A stretch of 64,000 nucleotides of DNA, taken from Periplaneta americana (Eukaryota; Arthropoda; Insecta; Blattodea; Blattidae). Each line of letters opens with the position of its first letter. Position 1 is the first letter of the stretch. The stretch is taken from NCBI RefSeq assembly GCF_040183065.1, contig NC_091127.1, positions 110,611,834-110,675,833 of the forward strand, given 5' to 3'. Below are positions 34,675 to 45,551 of the stretch, one piece after another. Under the pieces are notes generated by a model that saw only the letters and a program-made list of their open reading frames with translations, was not told the DNA's origin and searched no databases. Position numbers and translations under genes: made by a program.

Positions 34675-35695
34675 AGTATTAATGATATTAATAATATAGT
34701 ACCGGTAACAATAATAATTAATGTGAATAAACATTTCCTATCAGAGGCACTTAAACTAGTTGCATCTGGCCTCACTGAGGATTTCGATCACTGGCCGCAC
34801 TGACAGGTTGGTACTTCAGAATAAACGTTACTCCATATAAGTTTGGTTCTAATTTAAACAAAGAATTGGAGACAGACTGGCACGTGCGTGTGGGGAGGGG
34901 GGGGCTGTGCGTGTGCGCTTGCGTGCATGGAATGCTTGGGCCAATTGCAAACAATCAAAGTACCACCCATTAGAAAAAAATAGTTTTCAGATCCACTCTT
35001 TTTCAAATGGTTTGAGTGTTTTTTTATTATATCGCGCATCCAAATTCAAATTTCAGTGCCTCAGTGAAGTTTGTGGTGGACAAGGATAATATTGTGGTAG
35101 ATTTTAGCGTACTCCTGTTTTTTGTCATTCATTAATCATTATTTTATTATCATACTTGAGGAGGTTACTTCAAAAGGGAGATATTTGAGTCAATGATAAT
35201 ATTAACTACCTCTCATTGAAAAAAATAATAGTTTTCATGTTTCTTTATTCTCCGCCAAGAGTAATCTTACAGTGACTTGATTTTACAGGCTTCTACACTT
35301 ATTTTGCAACTAATGGTTTCACGTATGGATCATCATGGAAGAACTGGCGCAGTCTCAGCAAGTTTGCTAGGCAGAATGCTCTCCTTTTTGTACCGTCCGT
35401 GGGTCCAGGATACATTGACACTCAGATCCGTCCCTGGAACGTGGCCAACACTCGACACCGCCGCCATGGCAAGTACTACGAAGTTGGGTGGCGCAGTGCC
35501 CTGTCTGCACAAGCCAAGCTCATATCCATAACCTCGTTCAATGAGTGGCACGAAGGAACACAGATAGAGCCAGCTGTTCCAAGGGCTATTGCTTCATTTA
35601 CATACTTTGACTACGAACCTGAAGGTCCTTATTTTTATCTTAACCTTACCAAATGGTGGATTAACGAGTTTAGCAAGAAGCAGGAAGAAAAGTAG
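29175..35695 (+). CDS. MANEA: Glycoprotein endo-alpha-1,2-mannosidase (GH99), complete, three coding exons
   Basis: MANEA is a Golgi endomannosidase that cuts between mannose residues to remove Glc-Man units from glucosylated N-glycans, bypassing ER glucosidases. Exons 29175-29874, 32444-32851 and 35289-35695 join in frame (phase 1 at both junctions) to 504 residues, against about 460 in mammals; starting at Met26 would give 479. The protein is type II: cytosolic tail, membrane segment at about residues 43-60 (SMSIVLIICFTSVLSIVLYK), stem, then the GH99 domain. Family motifs in order: NVHIFYYAWYGN, HWRHWNHEYLPNW, GTHEPPGDISSNFYP, VSWYPPG, IAPHIEPYRDRNP, LPVFYVYDSYLTPAGAW, FYTYFATNGFTYGSS, VPSVGPGYIDTQIRPWN and the catalytic SFNEWHEGTQIEPA. 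All splice sites are canonical and no stop or frameshift is present, so the gene looks functional. Confidence 0.96.
30130..31065 (-). mobile_element. Jockey-type LINE fragment in MANEA intron 1
   Basis: Coding remnants on the minus strand: WFSAYKLALNVDKIGVIKF and TSTKLLGFELDNYLT (31061-30870), then YFAYFHSLMKYGLIFWGNSF and HIFVLQKKAVMIMTGMYKRT (30777-30499). Same family as 19703-20812 but more decayed, and antisense to MANEA. It ends near 30,130 with an A/T-rich tail. Confidence 0.8.
31105..31508 (-). mobile_element. SINE of the 43115 family, in MANEA intron 1
   Basis: Shares with 43115-43467 the blocks GGCTGCTGGC.TCAC.TCCA, ACATGCCGAAG, GAGGTGGACGATCATCCA, GTGTGGTTAGCACGATGA and CAAGTGCATC.CGATGCTGG. 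A reversed tRNA-like head lies near 31,435-31,505. The copy extends further at its low end than the 43115 copy. Confidence 0.8.
31990..32216 (+). repeat. LINE 3' end with (ATT)n tail
   Basis: The block GAGTGTAAGAGAAGGCCTTA, then GGGCTTAACTCTGCCAGGTT and AAATAAAGCC, leads into about twenty ATT units (32156-32216). This is a recurring LINE 3' terminus in insects. No coding part is left. It lies in MANEA intron 1, 230 bp before exon 2. Confidence 0.7.
32444..32851 (+). CDS. MANEA: MANEA coding exon 2
   Basis: Acceptor TGTGTAG at 32443; donor GTGAGT at 32852. It encodes VVVVSWYPPGMSDSQGESPD, HIEPYRDRNP, HYIINQYGEHPALYR, VFYVYDSYLTPAGAWKELLS and ends DIKKSHFDG, all closely matching GH99 family sequence. 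Confidence 0.96.
33405..33660 (+). pseudogene. hAT (ZMYM-like) transposase N-terminal remnant
   Basis: With a frame change the sequence gives LECPFSRRNDIERKEVLN, TIFLKDNLKTRVSIAF and HKWLSGNVVQIKLFCWPCLL. The last resembles the YEWLCG....LFC.PCLL zinc-finger region that opens ZMYM-related hAT transposases. Nothing further downstream survives before the LINE insertion. Confidence 0.55.
33751..34675 (+). mobile_element. 5'-truncated RTE-like LINE inside the hAT element
   Basis: It begins after a compound (AAT)n(ATT)n tract (33,751-33,829), continues with the RT frame, and ends GGAGCCTAAATGGCTTAAGC then GTGAAATGTTGATG and (AAT)n at 34,619-34,673. The family is the same type as 45355-48610. Target duplication is obscured by the flanking microsatellites. 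Confidence 0.85.
33835..34569 (+). pseudogene. RTE-like reverse transcriptase, C-terminal part
   Basis: Reads TLLFADDQVLISSSENDLQK with catalytic FADD, YNLNISTKKTKVLAFKG, VNNFNYLGCNISY, RETKLKFYKVMAVPILLYGS and FWTLTKKEE; after a frameshift near 34,300 come TIEAAEMRFLRSVAGCTLLD, YRNNWKEHVQSMKPGRIPK and RRSVGRPKKRWIQLFN to a stop. 5' truncation removed earlier RT motifs. Confidence 0.88.
35289..35695 (+). CDS. MANEA: MANEA coding exon 3 and stop
   Basis: Acceptor TTTTACAG at 35288. It begins FYTYFATNGFTYGSSWKNWR, contains SVGPGYIDTQIRPWN, GKYYEVGWRSAL and SITSFNEWHEGTQIEPAVPR with the glutamate pair implicated in catalysis, and stops with TAG at 35693-35695 after SKKQEEK. Confidence 0.97.
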
Positions 35696-36440
35696 GCTAT
35701 ACATAAGAGTCTCGTTCTATATGTCAATTTATTGGTTTACTTGGACAAATATACAGAGTGTTTCAAAATTACGTATAAAAAGACTACTGCCATGGCTTAC
35801 TCAGATAGAAAATGGCCTTTTACCACAGGTGCTAATTTAAAAAAGACAGCTAGAGATCTAATATGTTAGAACTTTTGTTTTCATTTCTTAGTGACAATGA
35901 TGTGTGGATGATCTAATATACGGTATTATTTAGGATCATGGATAGTGATGAGGTGAGACCAATGTGCATCTAGACATTAAAAAAAAAAATACGTAACACT
36001 GATTCTGGAAATTTTACAGTAATTACATTAAATACTATTTAATTCATTACTGCCATTACAGATTACAGAATTCGTTCTTTGTCCCTCCCATTATTTTTTG
36101 TTTATGTGTTTCTTTTTTTTTCGTTTACTGTCTTCATTCATTCCTTTTCTTTTTGTTTTCTTTTATTTACTTTACTAGCAATTTCTCCCTTCCATCCTTT
36201 CCTACCTTTCCTCCCTCCTTAGTTTCTTTTTTTATTCTTTACTTTTCCAAGTTATCTTCTTAGGCAATATCGTTATCTACAGCTGCATAATATAGTGTAT
36301 TTTACACTTTGCTATGTTCAAACTGCTTTAACATTTGTTCAGATGTAACCAGGACTATCTTGAATATCTGAGCTACTGGGCCCAGGAGTAGCAGTTTCAT
36401 AATAATAAAAGCCAAATGTTTCTTTCATTTAGTAGTGAAT
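35696..36440 (+). other. Probable MANEA 3' UTR
   Basis: AT- and T-rich noncoding sequence directly after the MANEA stop. An AATAAA occurs at 36404-36409, followed about 15-40 nt later by T/G-rich DNA; it is the first well-placed polyadenylation signal I noticed, but others follow near 36,870 and 40,783 so the transcript end is uncertain. Confidence 0.4.
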
Positions 36441-36499
36441 GGTCAATATTCGTCTATTTATTGTCACGGTAGTGTTAGAAGATTTTCCTCTACACACAT

Positions 36500-36780
36500 C
36501 AGCCGGCATATTTCTTTTCTTTTCAGTAAGTTAACATGGAGCAACCATTTGAAATATATTTCTGAAAAAGCTAGTAAAAGATTCTCCATAATCGCTTTTC
36601 CTTCTCTAATTTTTCACTGTCAGAGTAACAAAATCTACATCGACATAAGGCATAGTCCTCCTACACCTCCAATATAATTCCTGTGCTTGGTGCTGCAGCA
36701 TGTTCGAATTATAACAATGCTGTCTTTATTGTAGAGAGACCTACCACCTAGTACCGACCTTGTAATAAAATGAAGCTTAC
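36500..36780 (+). pseudogene. LINE reverse-transcriptase C-terminal fragment (weak)
   Basis: KLTWSNHLKYISEKASKRFS resembles the LTW..H......KA.KR segment of Jockey/R1-type LINE ORF2. The rest of the frame diverges and ends at 36,677. Short and isolated, so only a tentative relic. Confidence 0.35.
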
Positions 36781-36947
36781 ACAATATGAAATTTAACTTG
36801 TTGTGAAAAGTATTAAAAAGCTATGTACCTATGTGCATAACTCATTTCATATTTTTCAACCCAAATGTCTAATAATAAATGTACATGCAGCATTCTTAAT
36901 CCTTTGGGTAGTTATTTAATTGTTTATTTTTTGCCTCAAACATACAT

Positions 36948-36979
36948 ACTTACTGGCTTTTAAGGAACCCGGAGGTTCA
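36948..36979 (-). mobile_element. 32-bp LINE 3' end with 17-bp TSD
   Basis: ACTTACTGGCTTTTAAGGAA and 12 further bases equal the 3' terminus of the RTE-like LINE seen at 15944 and 18486. It is bracketed by TTGCCT[C/T]AAACATACAT at 36931-36947 and 36980-36996, one mismatch in 17. Confidence 0.88.
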
Positions 36980-36996
36980 TTGCCTTAAACATACAT

Positions 36997-37162
36997 TGAC
37001 TTACAAATTAATCACACATCATTAGTTGTATTAATCCTTAATGTTGGAACATTTAATCTCGGCTTTAAAAAGTGCAAGAAACAGCAGTTATCTACATTGA
37101 ATGAATTGTACAGTATCTGATTATATTGCAATATCAGAATATTTTGGAAAAATCTCGAAACA

Positions 37163-37254
<92 letters not shown>

Positions 37255-37788
37255 GATGGAAATGATATAATTGTGCAGATTTTAACATCTTATTCCTTGG
37301 ATACAGTACAACAAAAAATTCTAATACCATACTAATATCATATTAGTCTTGAATGAATACTTTTCTCAGAAAAAAAAATCCCCTAAATGTGAACACTATT
37401 TTACTCGATAAGTTCTATCTGTTCGATTCTGAATTTTATCCATATCATTGGAGGACCTGATAAGGAATGATTTATTCTTTTGCAGTTCTTAAATAAAACG
37501 AACGGTTTTCTTGCAAATTAAGTACAAAGATTAAAACCTATTGTTATTTCCTGCCATTTGGAAATCTGGCAACCTTACTGCAGTGAAGGGACGGAATGCT
37601 GCTATTCAGATTGAGTGCTTGTATGTATTCATAGGTGAGCTGGCATTGCACTGTTGCCAAACTATGCAGCTCTTCATCCTAATTTTCTGATTAACCATGT
37701 ACTTAATTACAAAGCGCATAATAGGTTTTTTTTAAATTTATTTTAATGTATTCTATTGCCCCCTTCTATCTGCACAGTTATATCACTT

Positions 37789-37819
<31 letters not shown>

Positions 37820-40800
37820 TATATATAATTTTGAAATACTCTGTATATGTTTAATATGATCTGGTTTTCTCTGGTATATTTCAGATCAGATTCAATTGAT
37901 GTGTAATCTAGTATGATCTCACTTGTTTCATTTCGTAAGAAGAACAGAATAGGTACTATATGTTTTTATCATCACTGTATGAAATGAACTTCATAATTGG
38001 TCAGTTCTCTGCTAAGACTTCTTCTATTGATTCCAACCACGAAATATGCCGAAATGCTTCATTGTGATAAGAGTATGTGAGGCTAAATGCAATGCTAATG
38101 CTCAAATCATGCCATCCAATAACAAATCACATCAATCAGAAGACAAAGAAGGATATGATCCCTCCCTTGTTCCCTTTTTTTTTTAAAGAAGTAATAATGT
38201 GTGTGATTTTACTCAAGAAAACAAATTCGAGATTTGAATCTTTACTTATTGATTCTATATTATTTAAAATTATGGATGGAAACAATAGAAATTATTTGTC
38301 ACGTAATGAATGAAACTGGTATATCGGAATATTTTCTAAATTCATCACAAAAATGTGCATATTGATCATTTTTGATATAAAATCGGAAAACTATCTTAAC
38401 AGATTTGACCTCAGTTTCCTACTGATTTATATTGCAATTTCTGTGTGGAACTTTTTGTCACTTACCAGTATTCATTTTACGGTGTGAGTTTAATTTATTG
38501 ATTAAAGAACTTATACTTTTTCAACAGTTTGGTTACTGCCAATGCCAACTGAGGTTAAATTTTAAATTTCAATTCATTTTCTTATATTCTTCGATATAAT
38601 TTCCTATTTACAACATATGCTCACATAACATTAAAACTATCAATTATTTCTTAAATGAATACAGTAAAACATTAAACTATTTTCCATGAACCATTAGTGG
38701 GTATCAAGTTGTAGCTTGGTGGGTTACAACCTAAAGTTATTTAGCAAAAAAATAATTTATTTTAGTAATGCGTTGGATTCCTTTAATTTGAAATGATTAG
38801 AAATCAAGGTCATAAGTTGATAACCACAGGCATAGAATAAACAGTAATAGGAGGGTTTTCTCTAAAGGTCGATATTTTATAACACGACCTGTCACTATCA
38901 GGAAGTCCTCAAGCTGTTGAAAAACTAATGATTGGTCATTTATTGATAAGCTTTTGATAAGAACATGTTTTTACCATTATTAAGAATTTGGAAATATATG
39001 GTAATATTGCTAGTCACTTGTGAACTTTCTAATAAGCTACAATACTTGTCTAAAAATAACAAGCTAAAGTTACATATGGTCACTGCAGACAGTAAAGGCT
39101 CTGTTGCTATACAGTAGCGTGAGATTCGAAGTTTATTCGAAGGCTTGATCCTTGAGATTGTCACAGTATACAAAGTGATTTATGTCTCTCGTGTAACATG
39201 GTAAGTTTTGCTACACTCTCTCCGAGATCATTGTTGCCAGTTTATTACTAACAGACGAAGTTTGCACGAGAAAACCCAGTGAACTGTTCCGTCCTCCCTA
39301 TATGTGTCAGTGCTCCGTTTGCTACTCCTCTAGCTCTTAAACTTTTCTCATTCATAAAACTACTTCCTATTTCGTCTGTTCAAAAAACTGGAAGTCAGTA
39401 TAGACTGTAAAATATTGTATTCCATTTTATGTTTTTTTTGTAAAATATATACATTAGAGAAAACTTGTTTAGAACTGGAACATAAAAAAAAAAGATGATC
39501 TTACTGTTGAGTGTTATGGATTCATGTATTGAAATTATGAATGAATAGAATAATAAAAAAAATGGCAGTGAGTGTAGATAAGGGAAATTGTTATAGGTAT
39601 TTTGAAATGTTAGACATTTGTTTGCTGTAATTAGTTATTAAATCTCTTAAGTTTCTCAGTGCCTCATGGGTTGTATAAAAATTGTAATATTAGAAAATTT
39701 TTTATTGTAATATGAGGAGCATCATTTCAGAACGTGTTTTGTCCATTCTTAAAGAAAGTTAGCATATTTTCTACATTCTATGAATACAGGATTCAAATCT
39801 GCAAGACGAATTTTTCCCATTGTAATATTATGTTAAAAGGAAGTGTTGGTCGGAACACACTGGATCTTTTTCACTTTAAGAAAAAGAAAAAAAAAACTCA
39901 GATGGAGAAAACTCATTTTGAAACGATGTACGTTTACTAAAATAACTGAGACAATTTATGTAAAAGTTTATGAAGACTGATTTTAAAAAGTTTATTATTT
40001 AGAACAGTTCAGAAGTGTACGGTGGTTTACAGGATTTTTAAAACTCTGTAGTTCTGTAGAGTGGTCCTGTCTTTCAAGGTATTGAGAAATTCTGAAGTAA
40101 TAACTATTATTTCTTCAAATTAATTTGAACTATTTATTACTGTAGGGTTTTTTTCAGAACGATATACTTGGGCTTTTGGTATGTATTTGTTATATTGACC
40201 CAATCACTAGGCAATTTTATTCTGATAACCTTTTTCAAAATTACAAATTATTCAGAGGTGACAGTATAACATAGCTATAATAAAGATAGAGTGGAATGAT
40301 GTTTATAAGAAAAACCTACCCATACTATATATTGACCACAAATTTCACAGTTTATGCCAGAAATTTAAGCCTAATGTTGTGCAGCAACTGAATCATGGTG
40401 CATATTTTCTGCCATATCAAATACATATTACTTTATATTACATAATACCGACCGAAAATTATCTAAAAATAAATAAATCGATTGATCGATCAATCTTAGA
40501 AACAAACTTAATGTTGGGTAATTCTACAAACAAGCAAAGGATTAAATTTTTAAGTCTCGATAACAAAAGTGAATTGTAATTGAATAGCACTTTTTAGAAG
40601 GGAATTGAATCAAAATCTGCTGCATTTCAGAAGCGCAAAAAATAACTTTTCTGGGAACAATTACACATTTAAAATGTTTAATTGTTTTTTTTTATATTAA
40701 GAAGGTAACATTTCATTCAGTACTGGTACTAATTGTAAAGTGCGAAAGTGTAAAAATGTAAATTGCATTTAATATTTCGTGAAAATAAACAAGCAAAATG

Positions 40801-41332
40801 TGACAGAAACGCTGTTTATTTAACAAAGATTTACACTATTTTCCTTAAAAGAGACGTGTAACATTTAAATACATTGTTATTATACTTAAATAAATAATTT
40901 AATGTGTAATTCATTCATGAAATTATCTAACACAGCATTATAACAATCTACTATGTAGTAATGCTCAATCATGTTGTTTATTGGAAATTTCAATGCTAGC
41001 CTAAAATAAATCTCCTAAAATGCTGATGTATTATCGCCACGCTTTCATGGTTAACATTCGGCAGGTCTTTGAGCAGCCCGTGCATAACATTCGGCAGGTC
41101 TTTGAAATTTAATTGCATTATTGTTTTCAATTTCTTATGTCGCCACTCCAATCACTCACCTCAATTTCAATATTGCAACCAATAAGCTGCTTCCATTATT
41201 AAATGACACCTACTTGTCTAGTCCACATGGACTAAAACCGAGGTTGCAATGTCTTGTGCTGAGGACGAACATTAAGGTATGTGATTAAAAATTATTATTA
41301 AGAGTTAAGAATGTCAACGTACTCGTATATGA

Positions 41333-41363
<31 letters not shown>

Positions 41364-41711
41364 GTAATAGCCATTTAACAATATAACAAATTAGTGCTTA
41401 TTCTTATCGAGGAAGTAGACGTGACAACATGATGCTTAGAGTGAAACCTACAGAGCAACAATCGGTCGGCAAAATTATGTTTTAAAAGCACACCGCACGT
41501 TATTGTATGATGCCGACATGTTAACCATGAGAGCGTGGTGGTAATACTCAAGAAGTTTCTTTAGGTCTTCAGTCTTATTGGTATTTATAGGAACTATTCC
41601 GTCAGGATATACCATTGGTGGTTCCATGAGAAATTTTGTAAACTTCTTTTACACAGTGAGAACATATAGTACACTGCTGTTAAGTGTACATTCGTGTATT
41701 GAAAACACTAA
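36997..41711. other. AT-rich intergenic DNA, no gene seen
   Basis: Short ORFs only, none with recognisable motifs. Contains (TA)n at 37,166-37,215 running into (AC)n at 37,216-37,250, a CT/CA run at 37,790-37,820, an (ATA)n tract at 41,336-41,364, and at 39,713-39,737 an isolated copy of the end motif ATATGAGGAGCATCATTTC found on the element at 49737-51431. Confidence 0.6.
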
Positions 41712-42617
41712 AGGCTGGTTCACAATGAACCGGAAACGAGAATCGGAACGAAAACGAAAACGGTAAAATTGTTAAAATGTGTACATTTAAATGTGAGCAT
41801 TCACAATTAACGAAAAGCTTGCCGGAGCCCGGGATCGGGAACGGAAAGTTGGCCAAGTTTCTACTTTGGCGTTCTCGTTTCTGATCACAGCCCACTAGAT
41901 TCATTCTATTGCCATCTAAAAGCTATTTTGTTGTCGTATATTTTGTAGCAAGAAGACCGTGACATAACCTATGCATTATTTTGTTCTGTGCTGTGCATCA
42001 TGGAGCAAGTTTCATTTGATGAGATTCTAATATTGAGTGTTGAGGAAAATCCTCACGTTTACGATAAGCGGCGCGCCTCGTATAAAGATGAGAAAATGAA
42101 GGAGAATACATGGCTTTCAATAGCTGCATCTCTGAAAATAAGTGAATCATATTGTATTACTGTATTGGTTGTATTACACATTGAGATCACTGATTACAGA
42201 CTACATATTCATGCTTCAATTCAATAACTACTGTTGTGTTCATTTTTGTTCTATTACAAATGTTTCTTCTCTAATTATTTTACGTTATGGTAGACTTAAA
42301 ATAGGTTGTGATAATAAAGATGCATGGGCATATTTATAGTACCGTACCTAATGAAATGTTTCAGTTGAAATTTCGAAGTTGGTTAACCTGTGTTTATGTT
42401 GGCTGCCTTGTACTCATGAGAGAACGCCATTGGTCAATTATACACAAATAACATCAGAATGCGTAATATCGACTTTACACATCGTCATTGACATGCATAT
42501 TGATATGCATAGTTGTCTACGTTCTCGGTTTATTGTGAATAAAAAAATTTCATATTCACGTCCTCTGCTTCTCGTTTTCATTCTGGTTCTCGTTCCCGGT
42601 TTATTGTGAACCAGCCT
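41712..42617 (+). mobile_element. PIF/Harbinger-like element, 906 bp, with TAA TSD
   Basis: Terminal inverted repeats of about 40 bp: AGGCTGGTTCACAATGAACC at 41712 and, inward from 42617, AGGCTGGTTCACAATAAACC. It is flanked by TAA at 41709-41711 and 42618-42620, the 3-bp duplication of Harbinger elements. It carries a MADF ORF; the nuclease gene is deleted. Confidence 0.9.
42000..42227 (+). CDS. MADF-domain protein of the Harbinger element (truncated)
   Basis: Starts MEQVSFDEILILSVEENPHV and continues YDKRRASYKDEKMKENTWLS IAASLKIS in one frame, matching a MADF/Myb-SANT-like DNA-binding domain (LI..V...P.LYD.....YKD...K...W..IA..L). In Harbinger elements this second protein helps carry the nuclease to DNA. 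After about 45 residues the sequence departs from the family (missing the third helix), so the ORF is a 75-codon internal-deletion product and probably nonfunctional. Confidence 0.7.
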   Translation: MEQVSFDEILILSVEENPHVYDKRRASYKDEKMKENTWLSIAASLKISESYCITVLVVLHIEITDYRLHIHASIQ

Positions 42618-43114
42618 TAAGACTTTTTAAGGTATATGTAAATTCTTTGAGCATTGATGGTTTGAAAAGCACCTTTCTACTGCCAGGGTTCTTTGCATTT
42701 TCCTTTGATATGACATCCTTCTTGAAAAACTTGGACTGCCATCTATCAGAATCTAGAATGAGGTTTTCAGATTTCTCAAGAATGATTAATACATTCTGTT
42801 GGCTGTTTAAGATGATTTCCAAGAATTCTATTCTATCTATTAGGGCTTCTTAAAGACCGAAAATTCTCTGTCACAGACGAGAAAAGTGTGACCCTTTTCT
42901 GGAAAATAGTGTTTCATAATTCTGAATCATCTTGAAGCAATCAAACTAAGATAAAACTGCATCATTGTATAGTTTTTATTTTGGCTTAGATAGGCATCTG
43001 AAGATATATGTACAGATTCTATATCCTTAGCCACGAACTTGATAATTATATTAATAATTTAAAATAAAACACACCTCATTAAACTCCTTTCGAGCTTGAT
43101 CTTTATGATATATA

Positions 43115-43467
43115 TATATAAAAAATTCGTGGGGCTACAGCCCGTGAAGGGCCAAGACCGATCAGCCGGCTGCTGGCTTCACATCCACATGCCGAAGCAG
43201 AGGTGGACGATCATCCAGCCAGAATGGAGGTATTGTGTGGTTAGCACGATGATCCCCCCCAGTCGTTATAGCTGGTTTGCGAAACAGGATTTTCGCTACC
43301 TATCGTAGCTCTCCAAGTGCATCGCGATGCTGGGTGGGCACCGGTCCCATACAATGGCCGAAATTTCATGAGAAAATTTCTTCCCCCATGGGGATTCGAA
43401 CCAGCGCGCATTCCATAATGCGAGTCCTAGGCAGGATGCCTTAGGCCATGATGCCATGGCACGGAAC
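43115..43467 (-). mobile_element. tRNA-derived SINE, 353 bp, with ~12-bp TSD
   Basis: Minus-strand head with box-B-like GGTTCGAATCCCCATG near 43,400 and a GCATCCTGCCTAGGACTCGC segment. It is flanked by TTATGATATATA at 43103-43114 and 43468-43479. Same family as 31105-31508. Confidence 0.85.
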
Positions 43468-43479
43468 TTATGATATATA

Positions 43480-44638
43480 AAAATCACACATTTGTTGATT
43501 TCAGGGCCGTGCAGGATTTTTAAATGGGGAAAAAACATTTTTTCCGATGTGTGAGAATGACGTAATCTGACGTGTTTACTGCACATGAGGTCGGAATCAT
43601 TCACTATTTCAATTTATAATTCGCAGATTTCTTCCCAAATGGGAGGAGGGGAAGGGTTAAATCTCCAAACCTCCCCCCTTGTGCACGGCTGCAAAATGCA
43701 TTAATCACATAACATTCTTAATGCACTGATAAATTGGGGAGAGGAAGGTTCTATATAAAATCAAATGCGACATTTTGGTTGACTTAACAAAGATGTTTTG
43801 TTTCATTCATTATTCTGTAATATGCAGTAAATCAAATTCAGAGATTATTTTTTTCTGATACACATGAGTGTGGACTTTTTAGTTTAGCATTCAGTTCCTC
43901 ACATTTGCGATTAATATCGTCTTTGGATCATCCAAAACAGTAATTAAAGCTTTGAACAAAATAAGATCTAAATAAGTCTCGGAGTGTCTTACAAAAGTGA
44001 GACTGTGCCACTTCTCAATGCTGAGCTAAGAATCAGGGTACTTAACACAAGACTGACAACATAAAAAAAAATTACATATTATACAGTATATGGTTTTCCA
44101 ACTATCATTCAGGCTTCTTAGATAGTAAAGAAATGCACTTACTCTGTGACTTAGTTATTTTATTTACTGTACTGTAAACTTTGACACAGTGTTATGCCCA
44201 TAAGGAGAGTCTTAGATTCTTCCTTTACCATTTATTGCGTTTAGCCATCTTTAGTCATCTAATTAATATAAATAAAAAAGTCAATTTTTACTTAGTTCCT
44301 TCCTAAAAAATGCAATTCAATTGGAAATTAGTGAGTTTAGTTAATAGGTTCAATCATTTGATAACAGATTAATTTGAACTGAACATCATGGAATAATGTT
44401 GTGTAATTACTGAATTTTTTTTTTCATGGCTTTACATTCATAATGTAATGAAAATGAAACATTAGGTAATCTGACATTGAATTGGTTTGGAGCACTGATA
44501 TGTTTGTGAGTTTTTTGTGTTCTATGTCACGATATGAAAAAATTTCATTATTGCACTAAATTATACCTCCATGCTACATTTAAATAATAGAAAGACTCTA
44601 GGAACAATGTTAATGTTTCTAGTAGAGTATTATCACAA

Positions 44639-44697
<59 letters not shown>

Positions 44698-45024
44698 GTG
44701 GAAACAATGTAAAGTCAGTCTATTTGATTATTAGACATAATGATGGTTTCAGAAAACCTGAAAAGTTTGAATATGGTTATTGCCGGGAATCAAACGTATC
44801 AGCCAACCATTCTACAAGTCGTATGACAGAAGTTATAGTACAGTATAATAATATCAACGTCGAAGCAAAACATATTATAACTAGCGTGCAGTAAGGAAAG
44901 CATACACCATAAAAAATGCCAACTGCCATTGGCTAGCAAATAAATAAATAAGTATATAAATAAATAAAATGGATGGATGTATAAATTAATGAACGAATAA
45001 TTGTTGTCGTCATCATCATCATCT

Positions 45025-45069
<45 letters not shown>

Positions 45070-45071
45070 TA

Positions 45072-45139
<68 letters not shown>

Positions 45140-45354
45140 GGCGAGACCCGTACTCGGTTACAGTAGTAAAGCATGAACATTAAAGAACAAAGGAAGAAAG
45201 ATGAAAGCGTAATTATGGCTAATGAAATGAAATTTCACACAGCAATACAGATACACAGCAAAATATGCCAAATGGGATCATAACTGTAATGAGGTTGTAA
45301 TGAAAGAATTACAATTAGAATCTGTAATGAACATATAACATCATGACAAATGAA
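43480..45354. other. AT-rich intergenic DNA with two (ATT)n tracts
   Basis: No gene recognised. Long ATT arrays lie at 44,640-44,695 and 45,022-45,139; ORFs over them are artefacts of the repeats. Confidence 0.7.
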
Positions 45355-45551
45355 TAAATCATCTGCATTACATGCATCATCATCATAACACTTTTCATGG
45401 ATTTGGACCAAATGGTTGATCCATTCCAGTCTCAGTCGTCCAGTAGTCATTTCAATGATTATCCCTGATGTCTTGTTGCCCTCATTATTCTTGAGAGATG
45501 ATCTCGTGGCATCCTTTGGATGTGCTCAAACCAGTTAGTTTTGTATTTTAT

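Larger units (their letters stand above)
32887..34802 (+). mobile_element. hAT transposon with perfect 8-bp TSD, in MANEA intron 2
   Basis: It starts CAGTGGCGG and ends CCGCACTG (inverted ends), flanked by ACAGGTTG at 32879-32886 and 34803-34810. Subterminal AGTGAGGCCAGGCCTCAGAC near the left is echoed by GGCCTCACTGAGG near the right. A transposase remnant lies at 33,405-33,660; an RTE-like LINE (33,751-34,675) interrupts the middle. Confidence 0.93.

Noticed and set aside
37121..37330. Cys-Val/Tyr-Ile repeat protein
   Set aside because: Product of (AC)n and (TA)n dinucleotide repeats.
44571..45183. ORFs rich in Leu or Tyr runs
   Set aside because: They are readings of ATT microsatellites; flanking residues show no conserved motif.
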